Assembly: GCF_026421305.1 (NCBI RefSeq)
Contig: NZ_JAPJBQ010000006.1
Location: 186,001 to 250,000 of the forward strand
Source of the DNA: Dyella silvae
GTDB taxonomy: Bacteria; Pseudomonadota; Gammaproteobacteria; Xanthomonadales; Rhodanobacteraceae
Length of the DNA: 64,000 bases
Direction: 5' to 3'
Part shown: piece after piece, positions 1 to 8,182 of the stretch
Numbering within the stretch: position 1 is the first letter of the stretch
Layout: every line of letters begins with the position of its first letter
Made by a program: the position numbers and the translations under genes
The notes under the pieces: model-generated
What the model saw: the letters and a program-made list of their open reading frames with translations, nothing else
What the model was told of the DNA's origin: nothing
The model's database searches: none

Positions 1-66
1 GAGCACTGGCTGAAGCAGCGTGCAGGGCTGGATCTCGATGCGCTGGTAGCGCAGTACAAGCGCTAA
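1..66 (+). CDS. C-terminal end of an unidentified protein (partial)
   Basis: An open frame enters from the left edge and ends at TAA (64-66). It encodes the last 21 residues of a protein, ending DLDALVAQYKR. The composition is that of a normal coding frame and the strand matches the ampE gene that follows about 120 bp later. The fragment is too short to name; I do not recognise the family. Confidence 0.5.
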   Translation, partial: EHWLKQRAGLDLDALVAQYKR

Positions 67-189
67 GCCGTCACCCCCTGTCATTCCGGGGAAAGAGCAA
101 ACCGCGCTGTTGCAAAACGGAAGGCATTCCAACGCAAGCCGTCACAGCCCTTGCCCTACAATGCAGCCATCGACAGGAGAACCGCGTCC

Positions 190-1059
190 ATGGCTGTCAG
201 TTTGCTCACTGCCCTTATCGCTCTTGGCCTGCTCCACGTGATGCCGCAACTCGCGCATTGGCGTGGCGATGGTGGCTTTCGCCGCTGGGTGGCGCAGCTC
301 GGCGATACCAGCGGGCCCGCCCGCGTGGCGGTGACGCTGGGCGTACCGGTGGTGCTGTGCCTGGTTGCGATCTGGCTGATCACCCTGCTGCCCGGCCATG
401 ATCTGTTCCGGCTGATCTTCTCGCTGGTGGTGCTGCTGTACTGCTTCGGCCCGCATGCGTTCGAGGCCGATCTCGAAGCCATCCTCAAGGCACCGGACCA
501 GCCTTCCCGCGAAACCGCCGCACAAGCGCTGTCGGACGATGGCGACGCGGTCGCCTGGAATGCCGTCGCGCTTGGCGAAGCCACGGCCTATGCCGCGCTG
601 CGCCGTCGCTTCGGCGTGCTGCTGTGGTTCTTCGTGCTGGGCCCCGCTGGCGCCCTGCTTTACCGCCTTGCGCAAACGCTGGGACGCGACCCCAGCCTGC
701 GCCTGGATCCGCAGGCGCGTAACGCGGCACACGCATTCGCCAACGTTGCCGACTGGCTGCCCGCGCAACTGATGGTGTTCACCCTGGCTCTGGTCGGCCA
801 TTGGGATGCCGTGATCGGTGCCTGGAAGCGCTGGCACCAGCAGCAGTCACCCAACAGCTGGTATGTGGAAGGCCCGGGCTTTCTGGGTGCCGCTGCGCGC
901 GCCGACGTGCAGGTAGATATCGAAGCGGGTGACGGCTACGCCGAAGAACGTATCGACACGCTCGCCGAACTGATTCGCCTGCGCAGCGCGCTGTTGCGTG
1001 CCCTGCTCGCGTGGCTGAGCGTGGTCGCCGTCATCGTGCTGGCAGGCTGGATGTCCTGA
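190..1059 (+). CDS. ampE: AmpE-like inner-membrane protein
   Basis: The product is 289 residues, matching AmpE (about 284 in E. coli), a polytopic inner-membrane protein encoded beside ampD and linked to beta-lactamase induction and peptidoglycan recycling. It shows an N-terminal hydrophobic stretch (MAVSLLTALIALGLLHVMP), two hydrophobic segments around residues 45-95, another near 145-165 and a C-terminal one ending AGWMS. The ATG at 190 is preferred to the one at 151 because an AGGAGA sequence lies at about 175-180 with good spacing and the 13-residue extension is not hydrophobic. ampD is not recognisable in the 66 bases available upstream. Its biochemical activity is not established, so the name rests on size, topology and overall resemblance. 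Confidence 0.8.
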   Translation: MAVSLLTALIALGLLHVMPQLAHWRGDGGFRRWVAQLGDTSGPARVAVTLGVPVVLCLVAIWLITLLPGHDLFRLIFSLVVLLYCFGPHAFEADLEAILKAPDQPSRETAAQALSDDGDAVAWNAVALGEATAYAALRRRFGVLLWFFVLGPAGALLYRLAQTLGRDPSLRLDPQARNAAHAFANVADWLPAQLMVFTLALVGHWDAVIGAWKRWHQQQSPNSWYVEGPGFLGAAARADVQVDIEAGDGYAEERIDTLAELIRLRSALLRALLAWLSVVAVIVLAGWMS

Positions 1060-1067
1060 GCATCACG

Positions 1068-1100
1068 GCCTGAACATCGCGTCTCTCGCGAGGTTCAGGC
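1068..1100. terminator. Hairpin between convergent ampE and MFS-acyltransferase genes
   Basis: GCCTGAAC (1068-1075) pairs with GTTCAGGC (1093-1100), with an inner TCGCG/CGCGA pairing. The hairpin spans the stop of the minus-strand gene and lies 9 bases after the ampE stop. There is no T-run on either side, so this is a candidate bidirectional terminator only. Confidence 0.4.
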
Positions 1101-2969
1101 GAAATCCCCGCGCAACTCGCGCACCCGCGCCTCCAACGCCGGCATACGCGCATCCGTCGGCGCCATAGGTGCGCCTGCCACCAGCTCGACGCGTGCACGA
1201 AAGCGTCGCGGCAAACGCGCACGATGCAGCATCGAGTCGCGACGGCTCCACACGCTACCCCACAAGCCACGCAACGCCAGCGGCACCACCGGCACCGGAC
1301 GACGTTCAAGAATGCGCGCCACGCCGGGCCGGAAAGGAGCGATGTCGCCATCGCGCGTCAGTCCGCCTTCCGGAAAAATGCACACGAGCTCGCCATCGGC
1401 GAGTGCCGCATCCACGTCTTCATACGCACGCTGCAATACGGCAGGGTCTTCCTTCTGCCCGGCGATGGGGATGGCCTTGGCCGTGTGGAACACGAACTTC
1501 AACACCGGGATGTTGAAGATCTTGTAGTACATGACGAAACGCGCGGGCCGGCGCAAATTCGCCATCAGCACCAACGGATCCATGAAGCTCACGTGGTTGC
1601 ATACCAGCAGCGCCGGACCCTCCTGCGGAATCTGCTCCAATCCATCCACGCGTACGCGATACAAGGTATTCACCAGCACCCAGGTGATGAATCGCATCAG
1701 GAATTCGGGCACCAGCGTGAAGATGTAAACCGCCACCACCACGTTGAGCACTGCCGCCGCCAGGAAAATCTGCACCGCGGTGAGACCCGCCATGCCGAGC
1801 GCCAGGCCGAAACCCGAAGCGAGGCAGATAAACAGCGCATTGAGGATGTTGTTGCCGGCGATGACACGCGACAGGCGATCACGCGGCGTGCGCGACTGCA
1901 CATAGGCAAACAACGGCACCACGTAGAAGCCGCTGAAAACTCCGATCAGCGTGAGGTCGAGCACTACGCGCCATGTGCCAGCACTGCGCAGGAAGCCCAG
2001 CCAGTCCAGACCGTGCACCGTAGCCAGCCCGGGATGGGCGAAGTACAGGTCGACGCCAAAGGCCGTCAGTCCGAAGGCACCCAGCGGCACCAGCCCCACT
2101 TCGACGCGCCGGCCCGACATGCGCTCGCACAGCAGCGCGCCCACGCCGGTGCCGATGGAAAACAGCGTCAGTACGAGTGTATTGACCGAACCATCACCGC
2201 CCAGATTCATGCGTGTGTAGTTGGGTAGTTGCGCCACCAGCACCGTGCCGAAAAACCAGAACCAGGAAATACCGAGCACCGCGTTGAAGACGCGGCGATC
2301 CTCACGCGTAATGCCGAGCACACGTGCCGTCTCGGTGAGCGGGTTCCAGTTGAACACGAGGTCGGGCGCCGTTGCGGGCGCAGGTGGAATGCGGCGGCTG
2401 GCGAGATAACCGAGTACCGCGATGAATATAGTCACCCCAGATGCCGCCACCGGACCGTAGCCGGCGATCAGCATCAATGAGTTGCCGGCGATCATGCCGA
2501 TCAGCATGGCCAGCTGTGTCCCCATCTCCACCAGGCCGTTGCCGCCGACCAGCTCCTCCGGCTTCAATGCTTGCGGCAGGATCGCGTACTTGATCGGCCC
2601 GAACGTGGTCGAGTGCAAGCCCATCAGAAACAGCACCACCAGCAGCAGCGTGGTGTGGTGCGTGTAGAAGCCGATCGCCGCAATTACCATGGCCGCGATC
2701 TCAAACAGCTTCACGTAACGGATGATGCGCGACTTCTCATACTTCTCTGCCAGCTGCCCGGCAGTGGCCGAGAACAGGAAATAGGGAAGGATGAACAATG
2801 CCGGCGCGAGATTGGTATAGAGCGACACCGCTCTGTCATTCAGCCCCATCTGGAAGGCCACCAGCATGACCAGCGCATTGCGGAATGCGTTGTCATTGAA
2901 CGCACCGAGCGCCTGGGTCCAGAAGAACGGGGCGAAGCGGCGGCTTCCAAGCAGCTTGAACTGGCTCAT
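1095..2969 (-). CDS. MFS transporter fused to PlsC-type acyltransferase (LplT-PlsC)
   Basis: A 624-residue two-domain protein. Residues about 1-410 form a 12-helix major facilitator domain like the lysophospholipid transporter LplT. Residues about 425-624 form a glycerol-phosphate acyltransferase domain with the catalytic H-x4-D motif (NHVSFMD) and the substrate-binding PEG motif (FPEGGLTRDG). Such proteins flip lyso-phospholipids across the inner membrane and re-acylate them. In Aas-type proteins a third AMP-binding domain can follow; here the protein stops after the acyltransferase, so the acyl donor is probably acyl-CoA or acyl-ACP made elsewhere. The gene is alone on the minus strand. Exact substrate (lysoPE, lysoPG or other) cannot be read from the sequence. 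Confidence 0.88.
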   Translation of the reverse strand: MSQFKLLGSRRFAPFFWTQALGAFNDNAFRNALVMLVAFQMGLNDRAVSLYTNLAPALFILPYFLFSATAGQLAEKYEKSRIIRYVKLFEIAAMVIAAIGFYTHHTTLLLVVLFLMGLHSTTFGPIKYAILPQALKPEELVGGNGLVEMGTQLAMLIGMIAGNSLMLIAGYGPVAASGVTIFIAVLGYLASRRIPPAPATAPDLVFNWNPLTETARVLGITREDRRVFNAVLGISWFWFFGTVLVAQLPNYTRMNLGGDGSVNTLVLTLFSIGTGVGALLCERMSGRRVEVGLVPLGAFGLTAFGVDLYFAHPGLATVHGLDWLGFLRSAGTWRVVLDLTLIGVFSGFYVVPLFAYVQSRTPRDRLSRVIAGNNILNALFICLASGFGLALGMAGLTAVQIFLAAAVLNVVVAVYIFTLVPEFLMRFITWVLVNTLYRVRVDGLEQIPQEGPALLVCNHVSFMDPLVLMANLRRPARFVMYYKIFNIPVLKFVFHTAKAIPIAGQKEDPAVLQRAYEDVDAALADGELVCIFPEGGLTRDGDIAPFRPGVARILERRPVPVVPLALRGLWGSVWSRRDSMLHRARLPRRFRARVELVAGAPMAPTDARMPALEARVRELRGDFA

Positions 2970-3146
2970 GCGCGGTCTTGATGGGAGGTCGGGCCAAGCC
3001 TAACGCGAAAACGGCACCGTCACATGAGGGCCCCTACCTATGCCACTTGCAGGCCCCGGACCAGCGTGGAAGCATGCCGCGGCCCCCAACCCATGCACAC
3101 TCTGTGCTTGCCGCCGCAACTCGATCGATAACGAGGAATGGCCGCT

Positions 3147-3629
3147 GTGACCACCGCCCGCATTGTATTGAAACAAGTGGCAGACCCCACGCTTTGCGCC
3201 ACGGCCCGTGAACTGTTTCTTGAATATGCCGAGATGATCGGCACGGATCTCGAGTACCAGGGATTCTCCGCTGAACTGCATGCGCTACCCGGACCCTACA
3301 AGCCACCCTTCGGCGCGCTGCTCGTTGCCCTTATCGACGAGGAGGTGGCGGGTTGCGTTGCCATGCGGCCGCTCGATGACCATGCAGCCGAGATGAAACG
3401 CCTGTATGTCCGCCCTGCCTATCGCAGCTTCGGCCTGGGCCAGCGGCTTGTTGAGTCGGTGATTGAGGCGTCCCGTGCGGCGGGATACCGGGAATTGCGA
3501 CTGGACACGCTGGCAAGCATGTCCGCGGCACAAGGGCTCTATCAACGGCTGGGTTTTGTTGAAATCCCGCCGTACAACACGCGGCATTTACCCGGTACGC
3601 GCTTTTATTCCCTACCGCTAGCGGCCTGA
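3147..3629 (+). CDS. GNAT family N-acetyltransferase
   Basis: About 160 residues with a GNAT fold. Motif A, which binds the acetyl-CoA pyrophosphate, is visible as RLYVRPAYRSFGLGQRLVE, followed by the typical AxGLYQRLGF element of motif B (SAAQGLYQRLGF). The acceptor is unknown. An ATG at 3138 directly abuts a GAGGA sequence (3133-3137), whereas the in-frame GTG at 3147 has it at 9 bases, so the GTG is the more likely start. It begins a short plus-strand run with the reductase at 3665. Confidence 0.88.
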   Translation: MTTARIVLKQVADPTLCATARELFLEYAEMIGTDLEYQGFSAELHALPGPYKPPFGALLVALIDEEVAGCVAMRPLDDHAAEMKRLYVRPAYRSFGLGQRLVESVIEASRAAGYRELRLDTLASMSAAQGLYQRLGFVEIPPYNTRHLPGTRFYSLPLAA

Positions 3630-3664
3630 ACATTCATCCAGGGCCACGTCATGACGAGGTCAAT

Positions 3665-4312
3665 ATGTCCAAGCTTCGCGTCCAGAGTTTTGCGGTTTCA
3701 CTCGATGGCTACGGTGCGGGTCCCGATCAGGACCTGCAGAACCCGCTGGGAATTCGCGGGCCGGAGTTGATGCAGTGGTTCTTCGCCACTCGCCTGTGGC
3801 AGCAAATGCAGGGTGGCGATGGTGGAGAAACCGGTGTCGACAACGACATGGTGACCCAGGGTTTTGCCAACATCGGCGCGTGGATCATCGGGCGCAATAT
3901 GTTTGGTCCGGTGCGGGGCCCATGGCCGGATGAAAGCTGGCAAGGCTGGTGGGGCGACGAGCCGCCGTATCACGTGCCGGTCTTCGTGCTTACACATCAC
4001 CCGAGGCCGTCATTGACGATGGCTGGCGGCACCGTCTTTCACTTTGTCACGGAAGGTATTCACGTGGCGCTCGAACAAGCCAAGGCCGCGGCGGGTGGCC
4101 TCGACGTTCGACTTGGCGGTGGCGTATCCACGATCCGCCAATACTTGCGCGACGGATTGATCGACGAACTGCACCTGGCCATCCAGCCCGTTCTGCTAGG
4201 CAAAGGCGAGCATCTGATGCAGGGCCTTGATTTACACGCGCTCGGCTATGAGTGCTTTGACTGGGTGCCCGGCGAGCGAGCGACGCACGCTTTTCTCCGC
4301 AAACGCCTCTGA
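3665..4312 (+). CDS. Dihydrofolate reductase family protein (RibD C-terminal domain)
   Basis: A 215-residue protein of the RibD-C/DHFR-like fold, of the type usually annotated YwjB/YyaP-like. It starts with the characteristic KLRVQSFAVSLDGYGAGPDQ segment and carries the C-terminal block GGVSTIRQYLRDGLIDELHL with IQPVLLGKGEHL, which matches the NADPH-binding core of the family. The physiological substrate of these stand-alone proteins is generally unknown; a role in riboflavin synthesis is unlikely because the deaminase half of RibD is missing. GAGG lies just ahead of the ATG. It follows the GNAT gene by 35 bp. Confidence 0.88.
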   Translation: MSKLRVQSFAVSLDGYGAGPDQDLQNPLGIRGPELMQWFFATRLWQQMQGGDGGETGVDNDMVTQGFANIGAWIIGRNMFGPVRGPWPDESWQGWWGDEPPYHVPVFVLTHHPRPSLTMAGGTVFHFVTEGIHVALEQAKAAAGGLDVRLGGGVSTIRQYLRDGLIDELHLAIQPVLLGKGEHLMQGLDLHALGYECFDWVPGERATHAFLRKRL

Positions 4313-4389
4313 TTCGGGCATGTCGAATTCGTTATGGTCCCATCGTCGGATAAAGGCAACACGTTCACTTTGCGCATGAGGGCCATCTT

Positions 4390-4836
4390 GTGACTACCAA
4401 TACTGTCAACCTGCACCGCGTACTCCGCACGTCGCCCGAGAAAATCTACAAAGCGTTCCTGGACCCCGATGCCATGGCGCGCTGGCTTCCGCCCAACGGA
4501 TTCACCGGCAAGGTGCACCACCTGGAACCCACGGTGGGCGGGACCTACCGCATGTCGTTCACCAACTTCACCACCAGCCATGGCCACACGTTCGGCGGTA
4601 CCTACCTTGAGCTGCAACCGTATGAGCGCATTCGGTACTCCTGCACTTTCGACGATCCGAACCTACCCGGTGACATGCAGACCACCGTCACCTTGAAGCA
4701 GGTGTTCTGCGGCACAGAGCTGACGATCGTGCAGGAAGGTATTCCTGCCGTCATTCCCACCGAAGCCTGTTACATGGGCTGGCAGGAGTCGCTGGTTCAC
4801 CTGGCGCAGCTGGTCGAGCCAGACATCAAGGATTGA
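4390..4836 (+). CDS. SRPBCC/AHSA1-type domain protein
   Basis: A 148-residue single-domain protein. The segment HRVLRTSPEKIYKAFLDPDA followed by MARWLPPNGFTGKVH is the standard start of an activator-of-Hsp90 (AHSA1)-like START fold, a hydrophobic-pocket fold used for diverse small ligands; WQESLVHLAQLVEP is the C-terminal helix. The start is GTG at 4390; the nearby ATG at 4376 is out of frame. Function is unknown. It is followed 61 bp later by a second protein with the same fold, suggesting local duplication or a shared pathway. Confidence 0.85.
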   Translation: MTTNTVNLHRVLRTSPEKIYKAFLDPDAMARWLPPNGFTGKVHHLEPTVGGTYRMSFTNFTTSHGHTFGGTYLELQPYERIRYSCTFDDPNLPGDMQTTVTLKQVFCGTELTIVQEGIPAVIPTEACYMGWQESLVHLAQLVEPDIKD

Positions 4837-4897
4837 TGCACATCCAGCGCCGGTTACCTGGCCAGTTATCCGAAACGCATTCAAACGGAGAGAGCGC

Positions 4898-5788
4898 GTG
4901 AGCACTCAGATGGATCCCTTTGCGCAAGTCATCGATGCCTACAAGGCAGCGGTGCTCGCGAAAGACGTCAATGCCTTTGTCTCCCTGTATGACGACAACG
5001 TGGTCGTCTTCGACCTGTGGGGCACGTGGGCCATGCGCGGTGTCGCTTCATGGCGACACGCAATCGGCGAATGGTTTTCCTCGGTCGGCTCGGAGCAGGT
5101 GGTTGTCAGCTTCAGGGATGCAAGCTCGCTGGCCAGTGACGAGCTTGCCGTCGGGCATGCCATCGTGACCTATGCGGCGTTCTCGCCAGAAGGGACACCG
5201 CTGCGCTCGCTCAGCAACCGGCTGACCATGACCTTGAAGCGTTCTCAAGGAACCTGGCGGATCGTGCATGAGCACACATCGGCGCCGGTGGATCCGTCCA
5301 CGCTGAAAGCCGAGATTCACTACAAGGACGCCACAAAGTGTTCGACACCACACCTATCCACTCAGACACAAGGAGCCGTCATGTGGACACATGAGGAGAG
5401 CATCGACATCACCGCCACGCCTGCGCGCATTTGGCGGCTGTTTGCGGATGTGCCGGGCTGGAAGTCATGGAATGCAGGTATCGAGCGTATCGAACTGCAT
5501 GGACCGTTTACGACAGGTGCCACCTTCACGATGCAGCCACCGGGTATGGACGCATTCGTCAGCACCCTGATCGACGTGCAGGAGCACACGGGTTTCACGG
5601 ATGAGACGGTCGTCGATGACACGCGCGTCATCGTGGAGCACCGGATCGAGTCGCAGGCTTCCGGACAATCGCGCGTGGTCTACAGCACGCGTATCACTGG
5701 ACCGGATGCGGAAGAGATCGGCCCCATGGTGACCGGTGACTTTGGGGATGTCTTGCGCGCGTTGAAGGAAATGGCGGAGCGAGGCTAA
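4898..5788 (+). CDS. SnoaL-like domain joined to SRPBCC domain
   Basis: A 296-residue open frame with two different domains. Residues about 5-145 resemble the SnoaL/NTF2-like fold (DPFAQVIDAYKAAVLAKDVN, YDDNVVVFDLWG, WRIVHEHTSAPVD). Residues 162-296 are a complete polyketide-cyclase/SRPBCC domain starting MWTHEESIDITATPARIWRL. The 15 to 20 residues between them look like translated intergenic sequence, and an AAGGAG ribosome-binding site (5370-5375) sits six bases before the ATG that opens the second domain (5381). So this may be two genes whose stop codon was lost or masked by a frameshift, or a true fusion with internal reinitiation. GTG at 4898 is the start, with GGAG upstream. Ligands are unknown. 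Confidence 0.75.
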   Translation: MSTQMDPFAQVIDAYKAAVLAKDVNAFVSLYDDNVVVFDLWGTWAMRGVASWRHAIGEWFSSVGSEQVVVSFRDASSLASDELAVGHAIVTYAAFSPEGTPLRSLSNRLTMTLKRSQGTWRIVHEHTSAPVDPSTLKAEIHYKDATKCSTPHLSTQTQGAVMWTHEESIDITATPARIWRLFADVPGWKSWNAGIERIELHGPFTTGATFTMQPPGMDAFVSTLIDVQEHTGFTDETVVDDTRVIVEHRIESQASGQSRVVYSTRITGPDAEEIGPMVTGDFGDVLRALKEMAERG

Positions 5789-5851
5789 GCAGCCTCGCTT
5801 CTTTGATACGGTTTCGCGAACACACGCCCTTTACCACCCTTAGATGGCTTA

Positions 5852-5872
5852 CCCGCGCCCCTAGGGCGCGGG
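5852..5872 (-). terminator. Hairpin after purD
   Basis: CCCGCGCCC (5852-5860) and GGGCGCGGG (5864-5872) form a perfect 9-bp GC stem around CTA. It lies 11 bases beyond the purD stop and between convergent genes. No T-run follows on the minus strand, so intrinsic termination is not certain. Confidence 0.45.
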
Positions 5873-5882
5873 GTCAACAGGC

Positions 5883-7166
5883 TCAGCCGCGATGCAGGGC
5901 GCGATGAGCGATATCACGACGGCAGAAGGCGCCCTCGTAGTGAATCTTGCCGACCGCGGCATAGGCATGCTCACGGGCGGCGGTAATGTCCTTGCCGAGC
6001 GCGCATACGGTGAGTACGCGACCGCCGGCGGTCACGACATCACCTTGCGCATCGAGCTGGGTGCCTGCGTGGAACACCTTCACGTCGGGTCCGAAATCGC
6101 CATCCAGGCCGGTGATGACATCACCGTTGCGCACCTTGCCCGGATAACCGCCAGCCGCCATCACCACGCCCAGTGACGGACGCGCATCCCACTGCACGTG
6201 GGTGTGATGCAATTCGCCGTCGAGCGCTGCTTCGATGAGATCAACCAGATCGGACTTCAGGCGCAGCATGATGGGCTGCGTTTCCGGATCGCCAAAGCGC
6301 ACGTTGAACTCGATGACCTTGGGGGCGCCGCTCTTGTCGATCATCAGGCCCGCGTAGAGGAAACCAATGAAGGGCGCGCCCTCCATGGCCATGCCATGCA
6401 GGGTAGGTTCGATCACTTCCTTGAGAATGCGCTTCTCGACCTCGGGCGTAACGACCGGCGCGGGCGAATAAGCGCCCATGCCACCGGTGTTGGGACCCAT
6501 GTCACCTTCGTCGCGGCGCTTGTGGTCCTGGCTGCTCGCCATGGGCAGCGCGTGCTGGCCATCGCTCATCACGATGTAGCTGGCTTCTTCGCCGTCGAGG
6601 AATTCTTCGATGACGACACGGGCCGATGCATCGCCAAACTGGTGCGCACCCAACATGTCATGCAGCGCCTGTTCGGCATCCGCCAGCGTCAACGCCACTA
6701 CCACGCCCTTGCCCGCCGCCAGGCCGTCCGCCTTGATGACGATGGGCGCGCCGTGTTTGCGCACATAGGCCAGCGCAGGGTTGAGCTCGGTGAACACCGC
6801 GTAGCGCGCGGTGGGGATGTTGTGGCGCTGCAGGAAGTCCTTGGCAAACGCCTTGGAGCCTTCCAACTGCGCGGCGATGGCGCGCGGACCGAAGCAGCGC
6901 AGGCCGGCGGCACGGAACTTGTCGACCAGGCCGGCTACCAGCGGCACTTCGGGTCCCACCACGGTGAGTTCGATCTTCTCGTCCCTGGCCAGCTTCAGCA
7001 GGCCGTCCAGATCGGTAACCGCCACATTGGCGTTGCGCAGGCCTTTCTCGCGCGCCGTGCCGGCGTTGCCGGGAGCCACGATCACTTCGCTGACGCGGGG
7101 GGATTGCTTGAGCTTCCACGCCAGCGCGTGTTCACGCCCGCCGCTGCCAATGACCAGGACTTTCAT
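5883..7166 (-). CDS. purD: Phosphoribosylamine--glycine ligase
   Basis: A 427-residue protein, the usual length of PurD, which joins phosphoribosylamine and glycine with ATP in the second step of de novo purine synthesis. It opens with MKVLVIGSGGREHALAWKL, the glycine-rich N-terminal motif of the family, and continues through the ATP-grasp domain (IKADGLAAGKGVVVA, EEASYIVMSDG, HKRRDEGDMGPNTGGMGAY, EFNVRFGDPETQ). The start at 7166 is chosen over an upstream frame extension because it places the canonical MKVLVIG at the N-terminus. purH, its frequent neighbour, is not in the window; purD is a single-gene unit here. Confidence 0.97.
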   Translation of the reverse strand: MKVLVIGSGGREHALAWKLKQSPRVSEVIVAPGNAGTAREKGLRNANVAVTDLDGLLKLARDEKIELTVVGPEVPLVAGLVDKFRAAGLRCFGPRAIAAQLEGSKAFAKDFLQRHNIPTARYAVFTELNPALAYVRKHGAPIVIKADGLAAGKGVVVALTLADAEQALHDMLGAHQFGDASARVVIEEFLDGEEASYIVMSDGQHALPMASSQDHKRRDEGDMGPNTGGMGAYSPAPVVTPEVEKRILKEVIEPTLHGMAMEGAPFIGFLYAGLMIDKSGAPKVIEFNVRFGDPETQPIMLRLKSDLVDLIEAALDGELHHTHVQWDARPSLGVVMAAGGYPGKVRNGDVITGLDGDFGPDVKVFHAGTQLDAQGDVVTAGGRVLTVCALGKDITAAREHAYAAVGKIHYEGAFCRRDIAHRALHRG

Positions 7167-7319
7167 GGGGACTCCAACTGCCGATGAGGTGCGCCGGGGC
7201 TGGCGCAATGGGGCATTGTAAGGGGCGTACGGGGATTTCGCAGCGCAGCATGGCGGGGGTGCTTCAGGCTGACGGCGGGTTTGGTGTGCGGTTTGGCGGG
7301 TGCTCGCCTCACCGTTTGG

Positions 7320-8104
7320 ACCGTCACCCCGGCGCAGGCCGGGGTCCAGAGCATCGGTGTTTGGTTTTTGCGATACGGCGATCTGGCTCGCCTGCGGCGG
7401 GCTTCCGACGATCTGCCGATCGCCGGGTCACTTTTCTTTGCTTGCCCAAAGAAAAGTAACCAAAAGAAACGGCACCCCCGCTTGGCGCTGGCCGGTGAAG
7501 CGGGCCAGTCCGTGAGGGGCGGCCGGGCTTTTCGACGGGGCTCCTGCCCCGACGAAAAGTGCCTGGCGTCCTGCCAGGCACCCCTACGGGGCCTGATCGT
7601 CCACCCCTCACCGCCGCACAGGGGGCCCGAAGGTCAAAAGCCCCAAGCGCACGGCTCGTGCAGCTGCGCTGCACATCGCGTCGCGGCAGGTCGCGTTGCG
7701 CCTGGATCAGTGCAACCGGGCGCACCGTTATGCAGCGAGTTCTCCACGACGGTCGGGAAGCGTAGCGTCCCCTTTTCCTCGCCTTTTCGGTCGGGAAGCG
7801 TAGCGAATACCTGCTTTAAGTCCTCTTCGCATCGGCGCGTTGCGAAGCGCTTGGAAGTACCCGCTGTGTAGCGGCGGAGGTTCCCAAGCAACAACGCGCC
7901 TCGCGCGTTCGGGCTTATCCCTGCGCAATGCTGCCAGCTCTTCAGGCCATTTTCTTTGGGTTACTTTTCTTTTGGGCCAGCAAAAGAAAAGTGACTCGGC
8001 CTCCGGCAGGAGGTCGAAACGCCCGCTGCGTAGGCGGCACGCTGGCGGTATCGCTAAAACCAAACACCGAGGCTCTGGATCCCGGCCTGCGCCGGGATGA
8101 CGGT
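7320..8104. repeat. 785-bp imperfect inverted-repeat element in a gene-free kilobase
   Basis: The gap between purD and the AMP-ligase (7167-8182) has no convincing gene. Its core is bounded by near-identical inverted ends: 7320-7376 and 8048-8104 match over about 57 positions with roughly 4 differences, each containing CCCGGCGCAGGCCGGG. Further in, both arms carry a second matching block, GTCACTTTTCTTTGCTTGCC near 7430 and its partner near 7975-7995, each able to fold on itself (CTTTTCTTT/AAAGAAAAG). The centre (about 7500-7900) holds the repeat CGGTCGGGAAGCGTAGCG twice (near 7751 and 7789). Frames read through it are Arg/Pro-rich and overlap on both strands, so I treat it as non-coding. It could be a non-autonomous mobile element or a structured RNA. 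Confidence 0.7.
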
Positions 8105-8147
8105 GAGGGGAATGAACGTTCCCGCGAGCACCCACCCCTCACCCCAA

Positions 8148-8170
8148 CCCTCTCCCCGGAGGGGAGAGGG
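8148..8170. repeat. Intergenic palindrome after the AMP-ligase gene
   Basis: CCCTCTCCCC (8148-8157) and GGGGAGAGGG (8161-8170) form a perfect 10-bp stem around GGA. The surrounding CTCACCCCAACCCTCTCCCC is of a kind found as scattered intergenic repeats in Xanthomonadales (general knowledge, not checked). It lies 13 bp beyond the AMP-ligase stop and may help end that transcript. Confidence 0.5.
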
Positions 8171-8182
8171 AGAAAAAGCGGG

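Noticed and set aside
7281-7871. 196-residue frame inside the inverted-repeat region
   Set aside because: It crosses both arm and centre, overlaps other frames on both strands, and has repeat-derived sequence (FFACPKKSNQKKRH) and no start context.
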